Below are positions 51,801-60,111 of a stretch of 64,000 nucleotides of DNA, piece after piece. The stretch comes from Curtobacterium flaccumfaciens (GTDB taxonomy: Bacteria; Actinomycetota; Actinomycetes; Actinomycetales; Microbacteriaceae): positions 124,001-188,000 of the forward strand of contig NZ_JABMCF010000033.1 of NCBI RefSeq assembly GCF_013359815.1, in the 5' to 3' direction. The notes under the pieces were generated by a model. The model was not told where the DNA came from. It saw only the letters and a program-made list of their open reading frames with translations, and did no database searches. How positions within the stretch are numbered: position 1 is the stretch's first letter; each line of letters opens with the position of its first letter. A program made the translations under genes and the position numbers.

Positions 51801-52757
51801 GATGCCGGGCACGGTCAGTGAGGTCTCGGCGACGTTCGTGGCGAGGACGACACGACGGCGGATGCCCGGGGTGTGCCGGCGCTCGAAGACCCGGTGCTGG
51901 TCGGCCGCGGACAGTCGGCCGTACAGCGGCAGGACCTCGGTGCCCGGATAGCGCTTGCCCTCGATCGCGTCCTGCGCGTCGCGGATCTCGTTCTCGCCGG
52001 ACAGGAACACGAGCACGTCGCCCGGGTCCTCCTGCGCCAGCTCGTCGAGCGCGTCGGTGATGCCCTGCAGGGTGTCGCGGTCGTCGGCTGCGTTGCCGCT
52101 GTCACCGGTGCGGGAGTCCGACTCGTCGTCGGCGTCGTCGTCCTGGTCTTCGGCGACGAGGGGGCGGTACCGGATCTCGACCGGGTAGGTGCGGCCGGAC
52201 ACCTCGATGATGGGCGCGTCGTCGAAGTGCTTCGAGAACGACTCCGGATCGATCGTCGCACTCGTGATGATGAGCTTCAGGTCGGGGCGACGGGGGAGCA
52301 GCCGCTTCAGGTAACCCAGCAGGAAGTCGATCGTCAGGGACCGCTCGTGCGCCTCGTCGATGATGATCGTGTCGTACCGCTTGAGATCGCGATCGAAGTG
52401 GATCTCGTTCAGCAGGATGCCGTCGGTCATCAGCTTCACGCGGGTCTCGGAGCTGACCTTGTCGGTGAACCGGACCTGGTAGCCGACGAGCCCGCCGAGC
52501 TCCCCGCCGCCCAGTTCTTCCGCCACGCGCTCGGCGATGGTCCGCGCCGCGATCCGGCGGGGCTGGGTGTGCCCGATGTGCTCACGACCGAGCTCGAGGC
52601 ATATCTTCGGCAGCTGCGTGGTCTTGCCCGAGCCGGTGGCCCCGGCGACGATGACCACCTGGTTGTCACGGATGGCAGCCGCGATGTCGTCCCGCCGCTG
52701 CGAGACCGGCAGTTCGGGCGGGTACGTGATGACGGGCAGCGGAGAAGACATGAGCAT
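48900..52757 (-). CDS. hrpA: ATP-dependent RNA helicase HrpA
   Basis: A 1285-residue DEAH-box helicase. Walker A GATGSGKTTQLP lies at 39-50, DEAH at 134-137 (IIIDEAHERS), the SAT motif near 158 and QRSGRAGR (motif VI) near 355, followed by the winged-helix/ratchet region, an OB-type domain and the long HrpA C-terminal domain (DUF3418, roughly 700-1285). Length matches bacterial HrpA, which acts on mRNA and stalled ribosomes. An acidic insert (DDDADDESDSRTGDSG) lies near 210. ATG 52757 or 52751 are both possible. Confidence 0.95.
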   Translation of the reverse strand: MLMSSPLPVITYPPELPVSQRRDDIAAAIRDNQVVIVAGATGSGKTTQLPKICLELGREHIGHTQPRRIAARTIAERVAEELGGGELGGLVGYQVRFTDKVSSETRVKLMTDGILLNEIHFDRDLKRYDTIIIDEAHERSLTIDFLLGYLKRLLPRRPDLKLIITSATIDPESFSKHFDDAPIIEVSGRTYPVEIRYRPLVAEDQDDDADDESDSRTGDSGNAADDRDTLQGITDALDELAQEDPGDVLVFLSGENEIRDAQDAIEGKRYPGTEVLPLYGRLSAADQHRVFERRHTPGIRRRVVLATNVAETSLTVPGIKYVIDTGTARISRYSPRAKVQRLPIEAISQASASQRSGRAGRTSAGIAIRLYSEDDFGRRPEYTDPEILRTNLAAVILQMISLGFGDIESFPFLQPPDSRGVKDGLDLLRELRAVDQDGRITKSGRQLTRLPIDPRLGRMVLEAGRQGVGREVIAIVSALSIQDPRERPLEKRAHADQLHARFADPTSDFLTLLNLWNHIEDQQEELSSSAFRRLCKAEFLNYLRIREWQDLYRQLSRAAKQVDVRVGQSRSDDGDAVHRALLAGLLSQIGLRDREKRDYLGSRNTRFVVFPGSVLAKKQPDAVMAAELVETSRLFARTVGRIDPAWVEPLAGDLLKRTYGEPHWEKKQGAVVAYERVTLFGVPIVQRRRVQYSRIDPEHSRELFIRHALVEGEWESQQAFDRANRKLRKELEQLEERTRRRDILLDDENVYEFYDARIPADVATTRDFEGWWRTTRREQPDLLTMRRSDLLDESAAEAAEDDVEYPTQWRSGDQRLAIQYRFEPGAQDDGVSVQVPLALLPRMREEGFDWQVRGLRKELVTALIKSLPKQIRKNVVPAADWAEKIVAELPDDAPTEPTESFRATLAKAIQRMTYVPVSESDFDLSRVPAHLLPTWAVVDERGRRVETGKDLSALQTKLKDRTQQSVASATAKGAGRTGGAARVASAGAGRPLEQSGLTAWPDQDLPQTLDTKQAGGVIRAYPSLVEEGTGPKATVGVQLLATPSDRGVRMPAGVRRLVMHAVPSPVSYIQSHLTAQEKLALAASPYPSTAALFDDVLAAVVDAGIRRAHPDGLVFTKAEFDSVRDAVSATVVDTMFTAVSEVAAVLAAQRSAERALKQANSMSLLAALSDMRQQMERLVFPGFVSVAGLDRLRRIRVYLQGIEARVQKLLQNPGRDATWMREVTVATDRYTDAGGTFPPAVGAHPELVHARWMLEEFRLSLFAQELGTAETVSLQRITKALTAAR

Positions 52758-52790
52758 TGCAGGATACAGGCGCGCCGGGCGGCTGGTGCG

Positions 52791-54623
52791 TCAGGCGATC
52801 TGCTGGGCCAGGGCGTTCGCCGACCGGGACGGCAGTTCGCACACCCGGTCGTGGCAGACGTACGCGGCAGGGTCGAGCACGTCGCGACCCTCGAACAACG
52901 AGAACCCCGCCTCGGCCCAGTTGCGTGCCTGCTCCGGCGTCGTGGTGGCGACGACTGTGCCGGGGCGCCGAGCACGGTGTGCCACGGCTCGCATCGGGTC
53001 GTCGGTGCCGCTCGTGACGACGACGATCTCGCGCGACGGCCGTTGCAGGGCGAGGGCGACACCGAGGGCATCCGCGTGACCGAGGGGTCGCTCCGTCCCG
53101 GTGCGGGCGCGGTCGGCGACGAGTCGTGCCGCGGCGACCCGCAGTGCCCCGTCACCCGTCAGCGCCCCGAGCGTCGCGGCGGCCGACGCCAGCGCCACGG
53201 TGCCGGACCGCATCGCGGTCTGCGGCTGTTCGCCCGTGGCCGTGCCCGCGGCGGCGAGCACCGGGTCGACGTCGAAGCGTTCGGCCAGGCCGTCGTCGAC
53301 CAGCGAGCGTGCGACGGTCGCGTAGGACACCTCGCCCGTCACCAGGGCCAGTTCGAGCAGCCCTTCGGCGAGCAGCCCGACGTCCTCGACGGTGGCCGGA
53401 GCAGAGGACGCCCCGCGCGGTGTGCTGGACCGCACCGTCACGTGGCCGTCCCGCACGTGGGCGGCGAGGACCGCGTCGGCCGCGCCCCGCGATAGCGCGA
53501 CGAGTTCCGGGTCGCCGTGCCGTGCGCCGGCGATCGCGAGCCCCCGGATCGCCAGGCCGTTCCAGCCCGTGAGCACCTGGTCGTCCAGCGGTGGCGGGTC
53601 GAGCTGGGCGCGCTCGGCGATCGGCCGGCGGTACCACTCGCCCTCGACCCGACGGCCGTCGATGGTCGACTCGCTGTCCTGCGCGGCGACGAAGGCCCCG
53701 TCGGTACGGCGCAGGGTGTCCCGGAGGAAGTCGGCGATGCCGCGGGCCTGCTCGGCACCCGCGACCGCGAGCAGCCCCGCGTTGTCGTAGAGCATCCGTT
53801 CGTAGTGCGGCACGCTCCAGTCGCGCTTGGTTGCGTACCGGAAGACGCCGCCGTCGGCGTCGGTCAGCTCGGACGCGCGGATCGCGTGCAACGACCGGTC
53901 GAGCAGCCCGTCGGCCTCGGCGTCGCCGTCGGCCGCCGCGCCGGCGAGGAACTCGAGCAACGGTGTGCTCGGGAACTTCGGCGCGCCGCCGAAACCGCCG
54001 TAGGTGGTGTCCTCTGCCTGGGACAGCTGGTCCGTGACGGCCCGGATGGCATCGACGGACGGGAGGCCCGGGTCGGCTCCGGCACCGCCCTCGCCCGAGC
54101 GAGCGGTCGCGTCCGCCATGGCACCCTGCCGGATCGCCGTCGCGATGGCCGACGCGTTCGCGTCGACCTCGTGCCGACGCTCGGTCCAGGCGTCGAGCAC
54201 CGCGGCCAGGATCTGCCGGAACGCCGGGACCTGCCCGACGGGAGTGGGCGGGAAGTACGTCCCCGCGAAGAAGACGTGGCCGTCGGGCGTCAGGAACGTC
54301 GTCAGTGGCCAGCCGAGCTGCTGCGTGAACGCACTCGCCGAGGCCATCAGGCTCGCGTCGACGTCCGGCCGTTCTTCGCGGTCGACCTTCACCGACACGA
54401 AGTCCCGCCGGAGCAGTTCGCCGATCTCCGGGTCGGCGAAGCTCTCACGCGCCATGACGTGGCACCAGTGGCACGTGGCGTACCCGACGGACACCAGCAC
54501 CGGGACCCCGCGCTCGCGCGCTTCGGCGAACGCCTCGGGACCCCACTCGCGCCAGTCGACGGGGTTGTCGGCGTGCAGACGCAGGTAGGGGCTGACCGAG
54601 GTGCCGAGGCGGTTGTCGTTCAT
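52791..54623 (-). CDS. Thioredoxin-domain protein, YyaL/DUF255 family
   Basis: A 610-residue protein. The N-terminal thioredoxin-like domain (about 1-165) begins [20 protein letters not shown] and carries the CxxC site in [18 protein letters not shown]; the rest is an alpha/alpha-barrel like N-acylglucosamine epimerases ([58 protein letters not shown]). The function of this widespread family is not settled. Typical members are about 60 residues longer. A half copy of the 42-nt repeat (54057-54077) lies inside the coding sequence near residue 185. The start is ATG 54623. Confidence 0.9.
   Translation of the reverse strand: MNDNRLGTSVSPYLRLHADNPVDWREWGPEAFAEARERGVPVLVSVGYATCHWCHVMARESFADPEIGELLRRDFVSVKVDREERPDVDASLMASASAFTQQLGWPLTTFLTPDGHVFFAGTYFPPTPVGQVPAFRQILAAVLDAWTERRHEVDANASAIATAIRQGAMADATARSGEGGAGADPGLPSVDAIRAVTDQLSQAEDTTYGGFGGAPKFPSTPLLEFLAGAAADGDAEADGLLDRSLHAIRASELTDADGGVFRYATKRDWSVPHYERMLYDNAGLLAVAGAEQARGIADFLRDTLRRTDGAFVAAQDSESTIDGRRVEGEWYRRPIAERAQLDPPPLDDQVLTGWNGLAIRGLAIAGARHGDPELVALSRGAADAVLAAHVRDGHVTVRSSTPRGASSAPATVEDVGLLAEGLLELALVTGEVSYATVARSLVDDGLAERFDVDPVLAAAGTATGEQPQTAMRSGTVALASAAATLGALTGDGALRVAAARLVADRARTGTERPLGHADALGVALALQRPSREIVVVTSGTDDPMRAVAHRARRPGTVVATTTPEQARNWAEAGFSLFEGRDVLDPAAYVCHDRVCELPSRSANALAQQIA
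54057..54077. repeat. Half copy of PAL42 within a coding region
   Basis: Twenty-one bases beginning GGACGGGAGGCCCGG inside the YyaL-like gene match the left half of the 42-nt palindrome family. They encode the variable stretch around PGLPSV. This could be chance in GC-rich sequence. Confidence 0.4.
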
Positions 54624-54714
54624 GGCTCCAGCGTGCCCGCCCCCGACTGGGCGGACCACCGCCCGGGGACATCTGTGGACGGAACGCCCACTCTGCACAG
54701 GCCGTGCGGGGAGA

Positions 54715-55245
54715 TCAGCGCTCGAGCCACCCCGTGATCGACGCGAGCCGTGCGGCCACCTGGGCGGGGCTCTGGCCGTCGGTGTCCACCCGGGTGACCG
54801 TGTCCGCGGTGGCCGAGTCGAGCCTCCCGGCCGTCCGCGTGCTGTGCGCGAGCTGCGCCTGCGGGACCGCGCCACCCGCTCGTCGTGCGAGCCGGTCGGC
54901 GGTCGCGCCGTCGGATGCGCGGAGCAGGACGACGCGCACCAGCGGATCGTCGCCCATCGCCGCAGCGAGGCGCTCGTGCTCGAGCACGGACACGGTGTTC
55001 GTGTAGACGAGCCGGTGGTGCCCGATCGCCCGGTAGCCGGCCCAGATCGTGGCCAGGTTCCGCTCGGCCAGGCGCGCCTCGGGGTGTTCGACGTGCGGTG
55101 CCGGGTGCGCGAGGTCGAGCAGGTCGCCCTCGATCACCGCGTGCCGGACGTCCGCCGCGACGAGCAGGTCGTGCAGCGCCTCGGCGGCCGTGGACTTGCC
55201 CACGCCGGAACGTCCGCCGATGAACAGGACCTCGGACCGGGGCAC
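54715..55245 (-). CDS. P-loop nucleotide kinase-like ATPase
   Basis: A 176-residue P-loop protein. Walker A is [20 protein letters not shown] near residues 8-27, followed by a DLLD acidic pair in [14 protein letters not shown] and an arginine-containing lid region ([19 protein letters not shown]). It resembles small AAA_18/adenylylsulfate-kinase-like proteins that phosphorylate small molecules; the substrate is unknown. The GTG at 55245 lies 4 nt after the upstream epimerase stop, so it belongs to that operon. The long upstream frame is only a shadow. Confidence 0.8.
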   Translation of the reverse strand: MPRSEVLFIGGRSGVGKSTAAEALHDLLVAADVRHAVIEGDLLDLAHPAPHVEHPEARLAERNLATIWAGYRAIGHHRLVYTNTVSVLEHERLAAAMGDDPLVRVVLLRASDGATADRLARRAGGAVPQAQLAHSTRTAGRLDSATADTVTRVDTDGQSPAQVAARLASITGWLER

Positions 55246-55249
55246 CGTG

Positions 55250-56317
55250 TCAGCCCAGGTTGAGGGAGAGGAGTGCGAGTGCGGCGTCCTCGGGGCCGTA
55301 GTCGAACATGTGCTCCCAGAACGGGTCGTCGGCCCACGGGACGTCGCCGTCGGCGGGCGTCGCGTGGGCGGTCTCGACCAGCCATGCCAGTTCCGCGGCG
55401 ACGGCGGTCGCGAACTCCGGTGGTTCCCACCCGAGGGCGCGTGCCGCCGTGGTGTCGAGGACGAACGGCGGCCGTGACGACCACGGCGTGCCGCCCACGA
55501 ACGCGGGCGCGTCCTCGTCGAGCAGGACCTCGTCGAACCGGTGGTCCAGGTGTCCGCCGATCGTCCGCACGATCTCGAGCGCGGTCGGGGCCGAGGCATC
55601 CGCGACGTTGAGGATCCGGCGGTCCGGTGCGTCCGCGACGAGACGGACGAGCGAACCGATGCCGCTCGCCGCCGTCGTGTGGTCCACACCGCGGCCGTGG
55701 TCGGCGAGCAGGATCCGCTCCCGGCCGTCGAGCACACGGCGGACGACGAACCACTCCCGCGGGCGGCCGATGCCGACGCCGTACACCTTCGACGGGCGGA
55801 GCACCGTGACCGGGGCGCCGTGGTCGAGCAGGACCTGTTCGGCCGCCACCTTCGCGGCGCCGTAGCCGTCACGGCTCGTCGGGTCCCCGTCGCCGGCGGT
55901 GACGGTCGGCTGGATCTCGGTGACCGCGACGCCGAACACCGGCTTGTCGAGCGAGTTCGCGTGCCGCCCCTGCTCGTCGGCGTACACCGACCTGGACGAG
56001 ACGAAGACGGTCGAGCCGACGTCGTCGAGGAACGGCAGGAGCTGCTGGGCGTCGTCGCGGGTCAGGCCGACGGTGTCGACGAGCAGGTCGGCTCCGGGGC
56101 GGAGCAGGTCACGCAGGACGGATCGGTCGCGGCGGTCGCCGGGCGTGAACGTGGCTCCGGAAGCGGTCAGCGCGTCCGCCGCGGGGCCGCCTCGGCGTGC
56201 GAGGACGTCCACCTGCCAGTCGTCGCCGCCGCGGCCCGAGGCGTCGAGGAACTCTCGTGCGACGGCTGAGCCGATGCCGCCGGTGCCGCCGAGGATGACC
56301 GCGCGTCTGGTGCTCAT
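55250..56317 (-). CDS. NAD-dependent epimerase/dehydratase-like protein
   Basis: A 355-residue extended short-chain dehydrogenase. The Rossmann motif is AVILGGTGGIGSAVAREFL (6-24); the catalytic Ser/Tyr/Lys are likely in VFVSSRSVYADE and DGYGAAKVAAEQVL (YxxxK); PVTVLRPSKVYGVG follows. The closest types are nucleotide-sugar epimerases or reductases; the substrate cannot be assigned. It is the first gene of a two-gene operon with a P-loop kinase. Upstream of its start is a six-unit pentanucleotide repeat that may affect expression. Confidence 0.85.
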   Translation of the reverse strand: MSTRRAVILGGTGGIGSAVAREFLDASGRGGDDWQVDVLARRGGPAADALTASGATFTPGDRRDRSVLRDLLRPGADLLVDTVGLTRDDAQQLLPFLDDVGSTVFVSSRSVYADEQGRHANSLDKPVFGVAVTEIQPTVTAGDGDPTSRDGYGAAKVAAEQVLLDHGAPVTVLRPSKVYGVGIGRPREWFVVRRVLDGRERILLADHGRGVDHTTAASGIGSLVRLVADAPDRRILNVADASAPTALEIVRTIGGHLDHRFDEVLLDEDAPAFVGGTPWSSRPPFVLDTTAARALGWEPPEFATAVAAELAWLVETAHATPADGDVPWADDPFWEHMFDYGPEDAALALLSLNLG

Positions 56318-56330
56318 GGTGCAACGGTAG

Positions 56331-56360
56331 TGCGGTGCGGTGCGGCGCGGCGCGGCGCGG
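56331..56360. repeat. Six pentanucleotide repeats upstream of the epimerase gene
   Basis: Three TGCGG units followed by three CGCGG units, exactly 30 nt, lying 14-43 nt upstream of the minus-strand start at 56317. Copy-number change would alter promoter or leader spacing. Confidence 0.9.
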
Positions 56361-56374
56361 CGGTCGGCTCGCGG

Positions 56375-56395
56375 CCGTCAGTCCTCGGCTGACGG
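56375..56395. terminator. Hairpin after the sulfurtransferase gene
   Basis: CCGTCAG (56375-56381), a 7-nt loop and CTGACGG (56389-56395), flanked by further GC-rich symmetry. It lies 48 nt past the sulfurtransferase stop on the minus strand. Confidence 0.6.
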
Positions 56396-56442
56396 TCCGC
56401 GGCCGTCGGCCCGGCGCGGCCGTGGTTCCGCGATCGGTTCCG

Positions 56443-57303
56443 TCAGGAGGCGAGCTGCTCGTGCCGCCACCAGTCGGCCAGCGAACCGTCGTAGACCTTC
56501 ACCCGGTCGTGCCCGAGCACCGTCAGGGCGAGGGCGTCGACGCACGCGGCGCTGCCCACCCCGCAGTACGTGACGATCTCGTCGGCACCGATCACCGCGG
56601 CGAAGGCCCGCTCGAGCTCGGCGCCGCGCAGGTACGCGTTCGTCTCGGGGTCCACCAGGGTGTCCGCCGTGATCGGGGTGCTGCCCGGCACGATCGGCGG
56701 GTGGTCGTCACCGAGGGCGGCCCAGGGCGCGGCGAACACCAGGGACGCCGGCTCTTCGCCGGAGACCGCACGGGTGACGCGGTCGTGGTCGGCCCAGAGC
56801 GCACGTTCTTCCCCGGCCAGGAACGCACCGGCATCGGGGTCGGACGGCGTCGCGGGCGTGCGGAGTGCGCCCACGCGGACGGGGCGGCCCTCGTCGCGCC
56901 ACTTCGTGAAACCACCGTCGAGCACCGCGACCGAGTCGAAGCCGAACGAACGGAAGATCCACCAGAGGCGCGCTGACCACTCGCCGACGCTGTCGTCGTA
57001 GACCACCACGGTCGAGGTGTTCGTCACGCCGAGCTGTGCCGCGGCGACCTCGAAGCGTTCGGCGCCGGGGCGGGTGAACGGGACGTCGGCGTCGGCGGCG
57101 GAGAAGTCGTCGATCAGGTCGGCGAAGCGGGCGCCGGGCACGTGGCCGCGCTGCTCGTGGGCGTCCCGTCCGGGGAGCCAGGTGGTGTCGAACCCGGCCC
57201 CGACGGTGTGCACCGAGGCGTCGAGCACGACGAGCTCGTCAGCACCGAGGTGGTCTGCGAGCCACTGCGTCGACACGAGTGGTGAGGTCAGGACGGGGGC
57301 CAT
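56443..57303 (-). CDS. Sulfurtransferase (thiosulfate/3-mercaptopyruvate type)
   Basis: A 286-residue two-domain rhodanese. The N-terminal inactive domain has LVSTQWLADHLGADELVVLD and GHVPGARFADLIDD; the catalytic C-terminal domain has the active-site loop IVTYCGVGSAACVDALAL with the nucleophilic Cys near 240. The CGVGSA loop suggests a thiosulfate or mercaptopyruvate sulfurtransferase transferring sulfane sulfur to thiols or cyanide. ATG 57303 is chosen; ATG 57315 (MVCDMAPV) is in frame. A duplicated hairpin and a 31-base homopolymer lie upstream. Confidence 0.9.
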   Translation of the reverse strand: MAPVLTSPLVSTQWLADHLGADELVVLDASVHTVGAGFDTTWLPGRDAHEQRGHVPGARFADLIDDFSAADADVPFTRPGAERFEVAAAQLGVTNTSTVVVYDDSVGEWSARLWWIFRSFGFDSVAVLDGGFTKWRDEGRPVRVGALRTPATPSDPDAGAFLAGEERALWADHDRVTRAVSGEEPASLVFAAPWAALGDDHPPIVPGSTPITADTLVDPETNAYLRGAELERAFAAVIGADEIVTYCGVGSAACVDALALTVLGHDRVKVYDGSLADWWRHEQLAS

Positions 57304-57396
57304 GTCGCACACCATAATCCGCACCCCTGACGTGGGCCAGGGACGTGGACACGCGGCGCAACCGGGGGTGGGGGTAGGTGCATGCGTGGGCAGTGA

Positions 57397-57426
57397 TCGA
57401 CGATGCACCAGTCGTTCGACGAGTGG
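57397..57426. repeat. 30-nt hairpin repeat, copy 1 (copy 2 at 57468-57497)
   Basis: Copies 71 nt apart share TCGACGA, GCAC, GTCGTTCGAC and a terminal TGG, differing at a few interior bases. Each can fold by pairing TCGACGA with TCGTTCGA (one bulge). They lie upstream of the sulfurtransferase start and could be regulatory sites. Confidence 0.7.
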
Positions 57427-57523
57427 TCTGTCGGAACATGCGCGGGCACCGATTGTGTGCGCATCCTTCGACGAAGCACGCGTCGTTCGACAGGTGGATC
57501 GTCGTGGAACGGGTGTCGCCGCG

Positions 57524-57554
<31 letters not shown>

Positions 57555-57562
57555 ACGCACAA

Positions 57563-57593
57563 CGGCCCGCCCCGGCAGAACCGGAACGGGCCG
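57563..57593 (-). terminator. Terminator of the MFS transporter gene
   Basis: CGGCCCG (57563-57569) pairs with CGGGCCG (57587-57593), with an additional inner CCGG/CCGG pairing, 25 nt beyond the MFS stop on the minus strand. Confidence 0.65.
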
Positions 57594-57617
57594 AAGACGC
57601 GGAGCGAACCGCCAGCG

Positions 57618-59159
57618 TCAGTGCGCTGCGGCGGGGATGCTCCCGGTCGTGGCGGACCCGGCACGTGCGAGCCGCTCGACCCGCACCGACTGCCGGTTGA
57701 TGAGCAGTCCGCTGGCCAGGGCGACGAGCACGAGCACGCCGGCCGAGATGCCGAACGCCACGTGGTACCCGTCGAGCGTGGCCTGGGCCTGCTGCAGCTT
57801 GGTCGGCGCGGCGGTCAGCCCGGACAGGCTGTTCGACACGACGTCCGCGAAGATCGTCGACAGCAGCGCCGTACCGATCGAGCCACCGATCTGCTGCATG
57901 GTGTTCACCGTCGCCGAGGCCACACCGGCGTCGGCCCGAGCAACTCCGGTGGTCGCGGTGTTCATCGCGGACGAGAAGATCGTGCCCATGCCGAGACCGA
58001 TGACGATCAGCGCCGGCAGGACGGTGCCCGCGTAGGAGCTGTCCAGGTCGGTGCGGAGCAGCAGCAGGAGCCCGGTCGCGGCGACCAGGCCACCGGCGAA
58101 GATGAGCACCTTCGGCCCGACGCGCGGCAGCAGGCGGCCACCGATCTGCGTCGCCGAGATCATGATCGACAGCGGCATCGGCAGGAACGCGAGACCGGTC
58201 TGCAGCGAGCTGAACCCGAGGGTCTGCTCCAGGTAGTAGGTCAGGAACAGGAAGATGCCGAACATGCCGATCGCGACGAGGCCGATCGCGATGAACGAGC
58301 CGCCGCGGTCACGGTCGAGCACGACGCGCAGGGGCAGCAGCGGGTGGGCGACGCGGGTCTCGATGAACACGAACGCGGCGATCAGCACGACACCGCCGGC
58401 GAGCATGGCGATCGTGACGGGGGAGTCCCAGCCGTTCGTCTCGGCGTTCGAGAAGCCGTAGACGACGCCGACCAGCCCGAGCGTGATGGTGATGACGCCG
58501 AGCACGTCGATGCGCGGACGCTCGACCTTGGGCGGCTTCTCCATGAAGACGAGTGCGCCGATCACGCCGAGCACGGCGAAGACGACGTTGACGTAGAGGC
58601 ACCAGCGCCACGAGGCGTACTCGGTCAGCACGCCGCCGAGCAGCAGGCCGATGGCCGCACCCGAGCCGGCGATGGACCCGAAGATGCCGAACGCGCGACC
58701 GCGTTCCTTGGGGTCGCGGAACGTGGTGGTCAGCATGCCGAGTGCGGACGGGGCGAGCAGCGCGCCGAAGACACCCTGCAGTGCGCGGGCCGCGACGAGC
58801 AGGCCGAACGAGTCGGCGAGGCCACCGAGCACCGAGGCGACGGCGAACCCGACGAGCCCGATGATGAAGGTGTTCTTGCGCCCGAACAGGTCGCCGAGGC
58901 GACCGCCGAGCAGCAGCAGCGAACCGAAGGCCAGCGAGTACGCGGTGACGATCCACTGTCGCTGGTCGGTGCCGAAGTCCAGGTCGGCCTGGGCCGAGGG
59001 CAGGGCGATGTTCACGATGGTCGCGTCGAGCACGACCATCAGCTGTGCGAGGGCGATGACCGCCAGGGCGATCCAGCGGTGGTTGCTCTTGGCGGGGGTG
59101 GTGCCCGGAGTCGTGGGTGCTGTCCCGGTGGGGGTCGGCACGGTGTGTTCTGCCGTCAC
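57618..59159 (-). CDS. MFS drug/proton antiporter, DHA2 family
   Basis: A 513-residue transporter with 14 predicted helices. The DHA2 signatures are visible: motif C-like and motif A regions with VVLDATIVNIALPSAQADL, GGRLGDLFGRKNTFIIGL and WRWCLYVNVVFAVLG. It probably exports toxic compounds using the proton gradient. The GTG start at 59159 has a strong AAGGAGG five nucleotides upstream. It is divergent from a TetR gene with two operator-like palindromes in the 171-nt gap, so TetR-controlled expression is expected. Substrates are unknown. Confidence 0.93.
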   Translation of the reverse strand: MTAEHTVPTPTGTAPTTPGTTPAKSNHRWIALAVIALAQLMVVLDATIVNIALPSAQADLDFGTDQRQWIVTAYSLAFGSLLLLGGRLGDLFGRKNTFIIGLVGFAVASVLGGLADSFGLLVAARALQGVFGALLAPSALGMLTTTFRDPKERGRAFGIFGSIAGSGAAIGLLLGGVLTEYASWRWCLYVNVVFAVLGVIGALVFMEKPPKVERPRIDVLGVITITLGLVGVVYGFSNAETNGWDSPVTIAMLAGGVVLIAAFVFIETRVAHPLLPLRVVLDRDRGGSFIAIGLVAIGMFGIFLFLTYYLEQTLGFSSLQTGLAFLPMPLSIMISATQIGGRLLPRVGPKVLIFAGGLVAATGLLLLLRTDLDSSYAGTVLPALIVIGLGMGTIFSSAMNTATTGVARADAGVASATVNTMQQIGGSIGTALLSTIFADVVSNSLSGLTAAPTKLQQAQATLDGYHVAFGISAGVLVLVALASGLLINRQSVRVERLARAGSATTGSIPAAAH

Positions 59160-59237
59160 GGCAGCCTCCTTCGAGAAGGTTGGAGGGTGGGGTGGAGGTG
59201 CGCGCCGTCGGGCACTCCCGAGATGTGGTGGTGACGA

Positions 59238-59260
59238 AAACGGATGCGAGGCATCCGTTT
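59238..59260. promoter_or_regulatory. TetR operator 1
   Basis: Perfect inverted repeat AAACGGATGC-GAG-GCATCCGTTT in the divergent region between the MFS and TetR genes. Confidence 0.75.
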
Positions 59261-59277
59261 GTGGTCAGTGTAGACCG

Positions 59278-59300
59278 AAACGGAAGGAGGGCATCCACTT
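59278..59300. promoter_or_regulatory. TetR operator 2 (imperfect)
   Basis: A 23-nt site resembling operator 1: it begins AAACGGA and contains GCATCC in the same spacing, with a mismatched centre. It is 40 nt from operator 1 and closer to the TetR start (59331). Confidence 0.55.
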
Positions 59301-59330
59301 GTTCCCAGAAAGTGCAACTACGGTCGGATC

Positions 59331-59993
59331 GTGAGCACCACCGAGTCCGCGTCCGACCTCGAGCGACCGCTGCGCGCCGACGCAGCGCGCAACCGCGAGC
59401 TGATCCTGCAGACGGCACGCAAGTGCTTCGCGGAGCGCGGGCTCTCCGTCACGTTGAACGACATCGCGCACGAGGCCGGCGTCGGGGTCGGCACCGTCTA
59501 CCGACGGTTCGCCGACAAGGACTCCCTGATCGAGGCGCTGCTCGCCACCAAGTTCGAGGCCATGAACGACGCCGCAGCGCGCGCCGCGGACGTGTCCGAC
59601 CCGCGCGAGGCGCTCCGGGTGTACCTGATGGGCGTCTTCGCGTTCCGTGCACGCGACCGCGCCCTCGCCGACGCCATCGTCCGTGCCGGCAAGGCCCGAC
59701 CGTCCATCGTGCAGGAGCGCGACCGGCTCGAACGGCAGGTCGCCGCGATCATCGGCCGTGCCGAGACCGCCGGCGTCGTCCGGCCCGGCTTCGACTACCG
59801 GGACCTGCCGATGCTCACCGCGATGGTCGGTGCGGTCGCCGACGCCACCCGCGAGCACGACCCTGATGCCTGGCGCCGCTACGCGGAGCTCCTGATCCAG
59901 GGCGTCCTGCCGGGCACGGACGACACCGCGCCGATGCTCGGCGACCCGCTGGACCGCGAGTCGATCGAGCGCGCGCTGCACGCGCAGTCCTGA
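59331..59993 (+). CDS. TetR-family transcriptional regulator
   Basis: A 220-residue repressor. The N-terminal helix-turn-helix (about 17-65) reads RNRELILQTARKCFAERGLS, then VTLNDIAHEAGVGVGTVYRRFADKDSL; the rest is an all-helical ligand-binding domain. It is divergent from the DHA2 transporter and most likely represses it, releasing DNA on binding a transported compound. The GTG start is at 59331. A 42-nt palindrome terminates the gene. Confidence 0.94.
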   Translation: MSTTESASDLERPLRADAARNRELILQTARKCFAERGLSVTLNDIAHEAGVGVGTVYRRFADKDSLIEALLATKFEAMNDAAARAADVSDPREALRVYLMGVFAFRARDRALADAIVRAGKARPSIVQERDRLERQVAAIIGRAETAGVVRPGFDYRDLPMLTAMVGAVADATREHDPDAWRRYAELLIQGVLPGTDDTAPMLGDPLDRESIERALHAQS

Positions 59994-60001
59994 CCACGGA
60001 C

Positions 60002-60043
60002 GCAGGGGAGGCCCGTGGCGGCGCCGCCACGGGCCTCCAGTCC
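60002..60043. terminator. PAL42 palindrome copy 4, terminator
   Basis: A 42-nt palindrome with a perfect core GGAGGCCCGTGGCGGC and complement; only the outermost bases mismatch. It lies between the convergent TetR and mannosyltransferase genes. Confidence 0.85.
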
Positions 60044-60111
60044 GGCGGTGGTCGCCACCAGAGCGCCCAGCGCGACGAGCGCGACCGGAACGGCCGGACC
60101 TGCCAGGCCGG

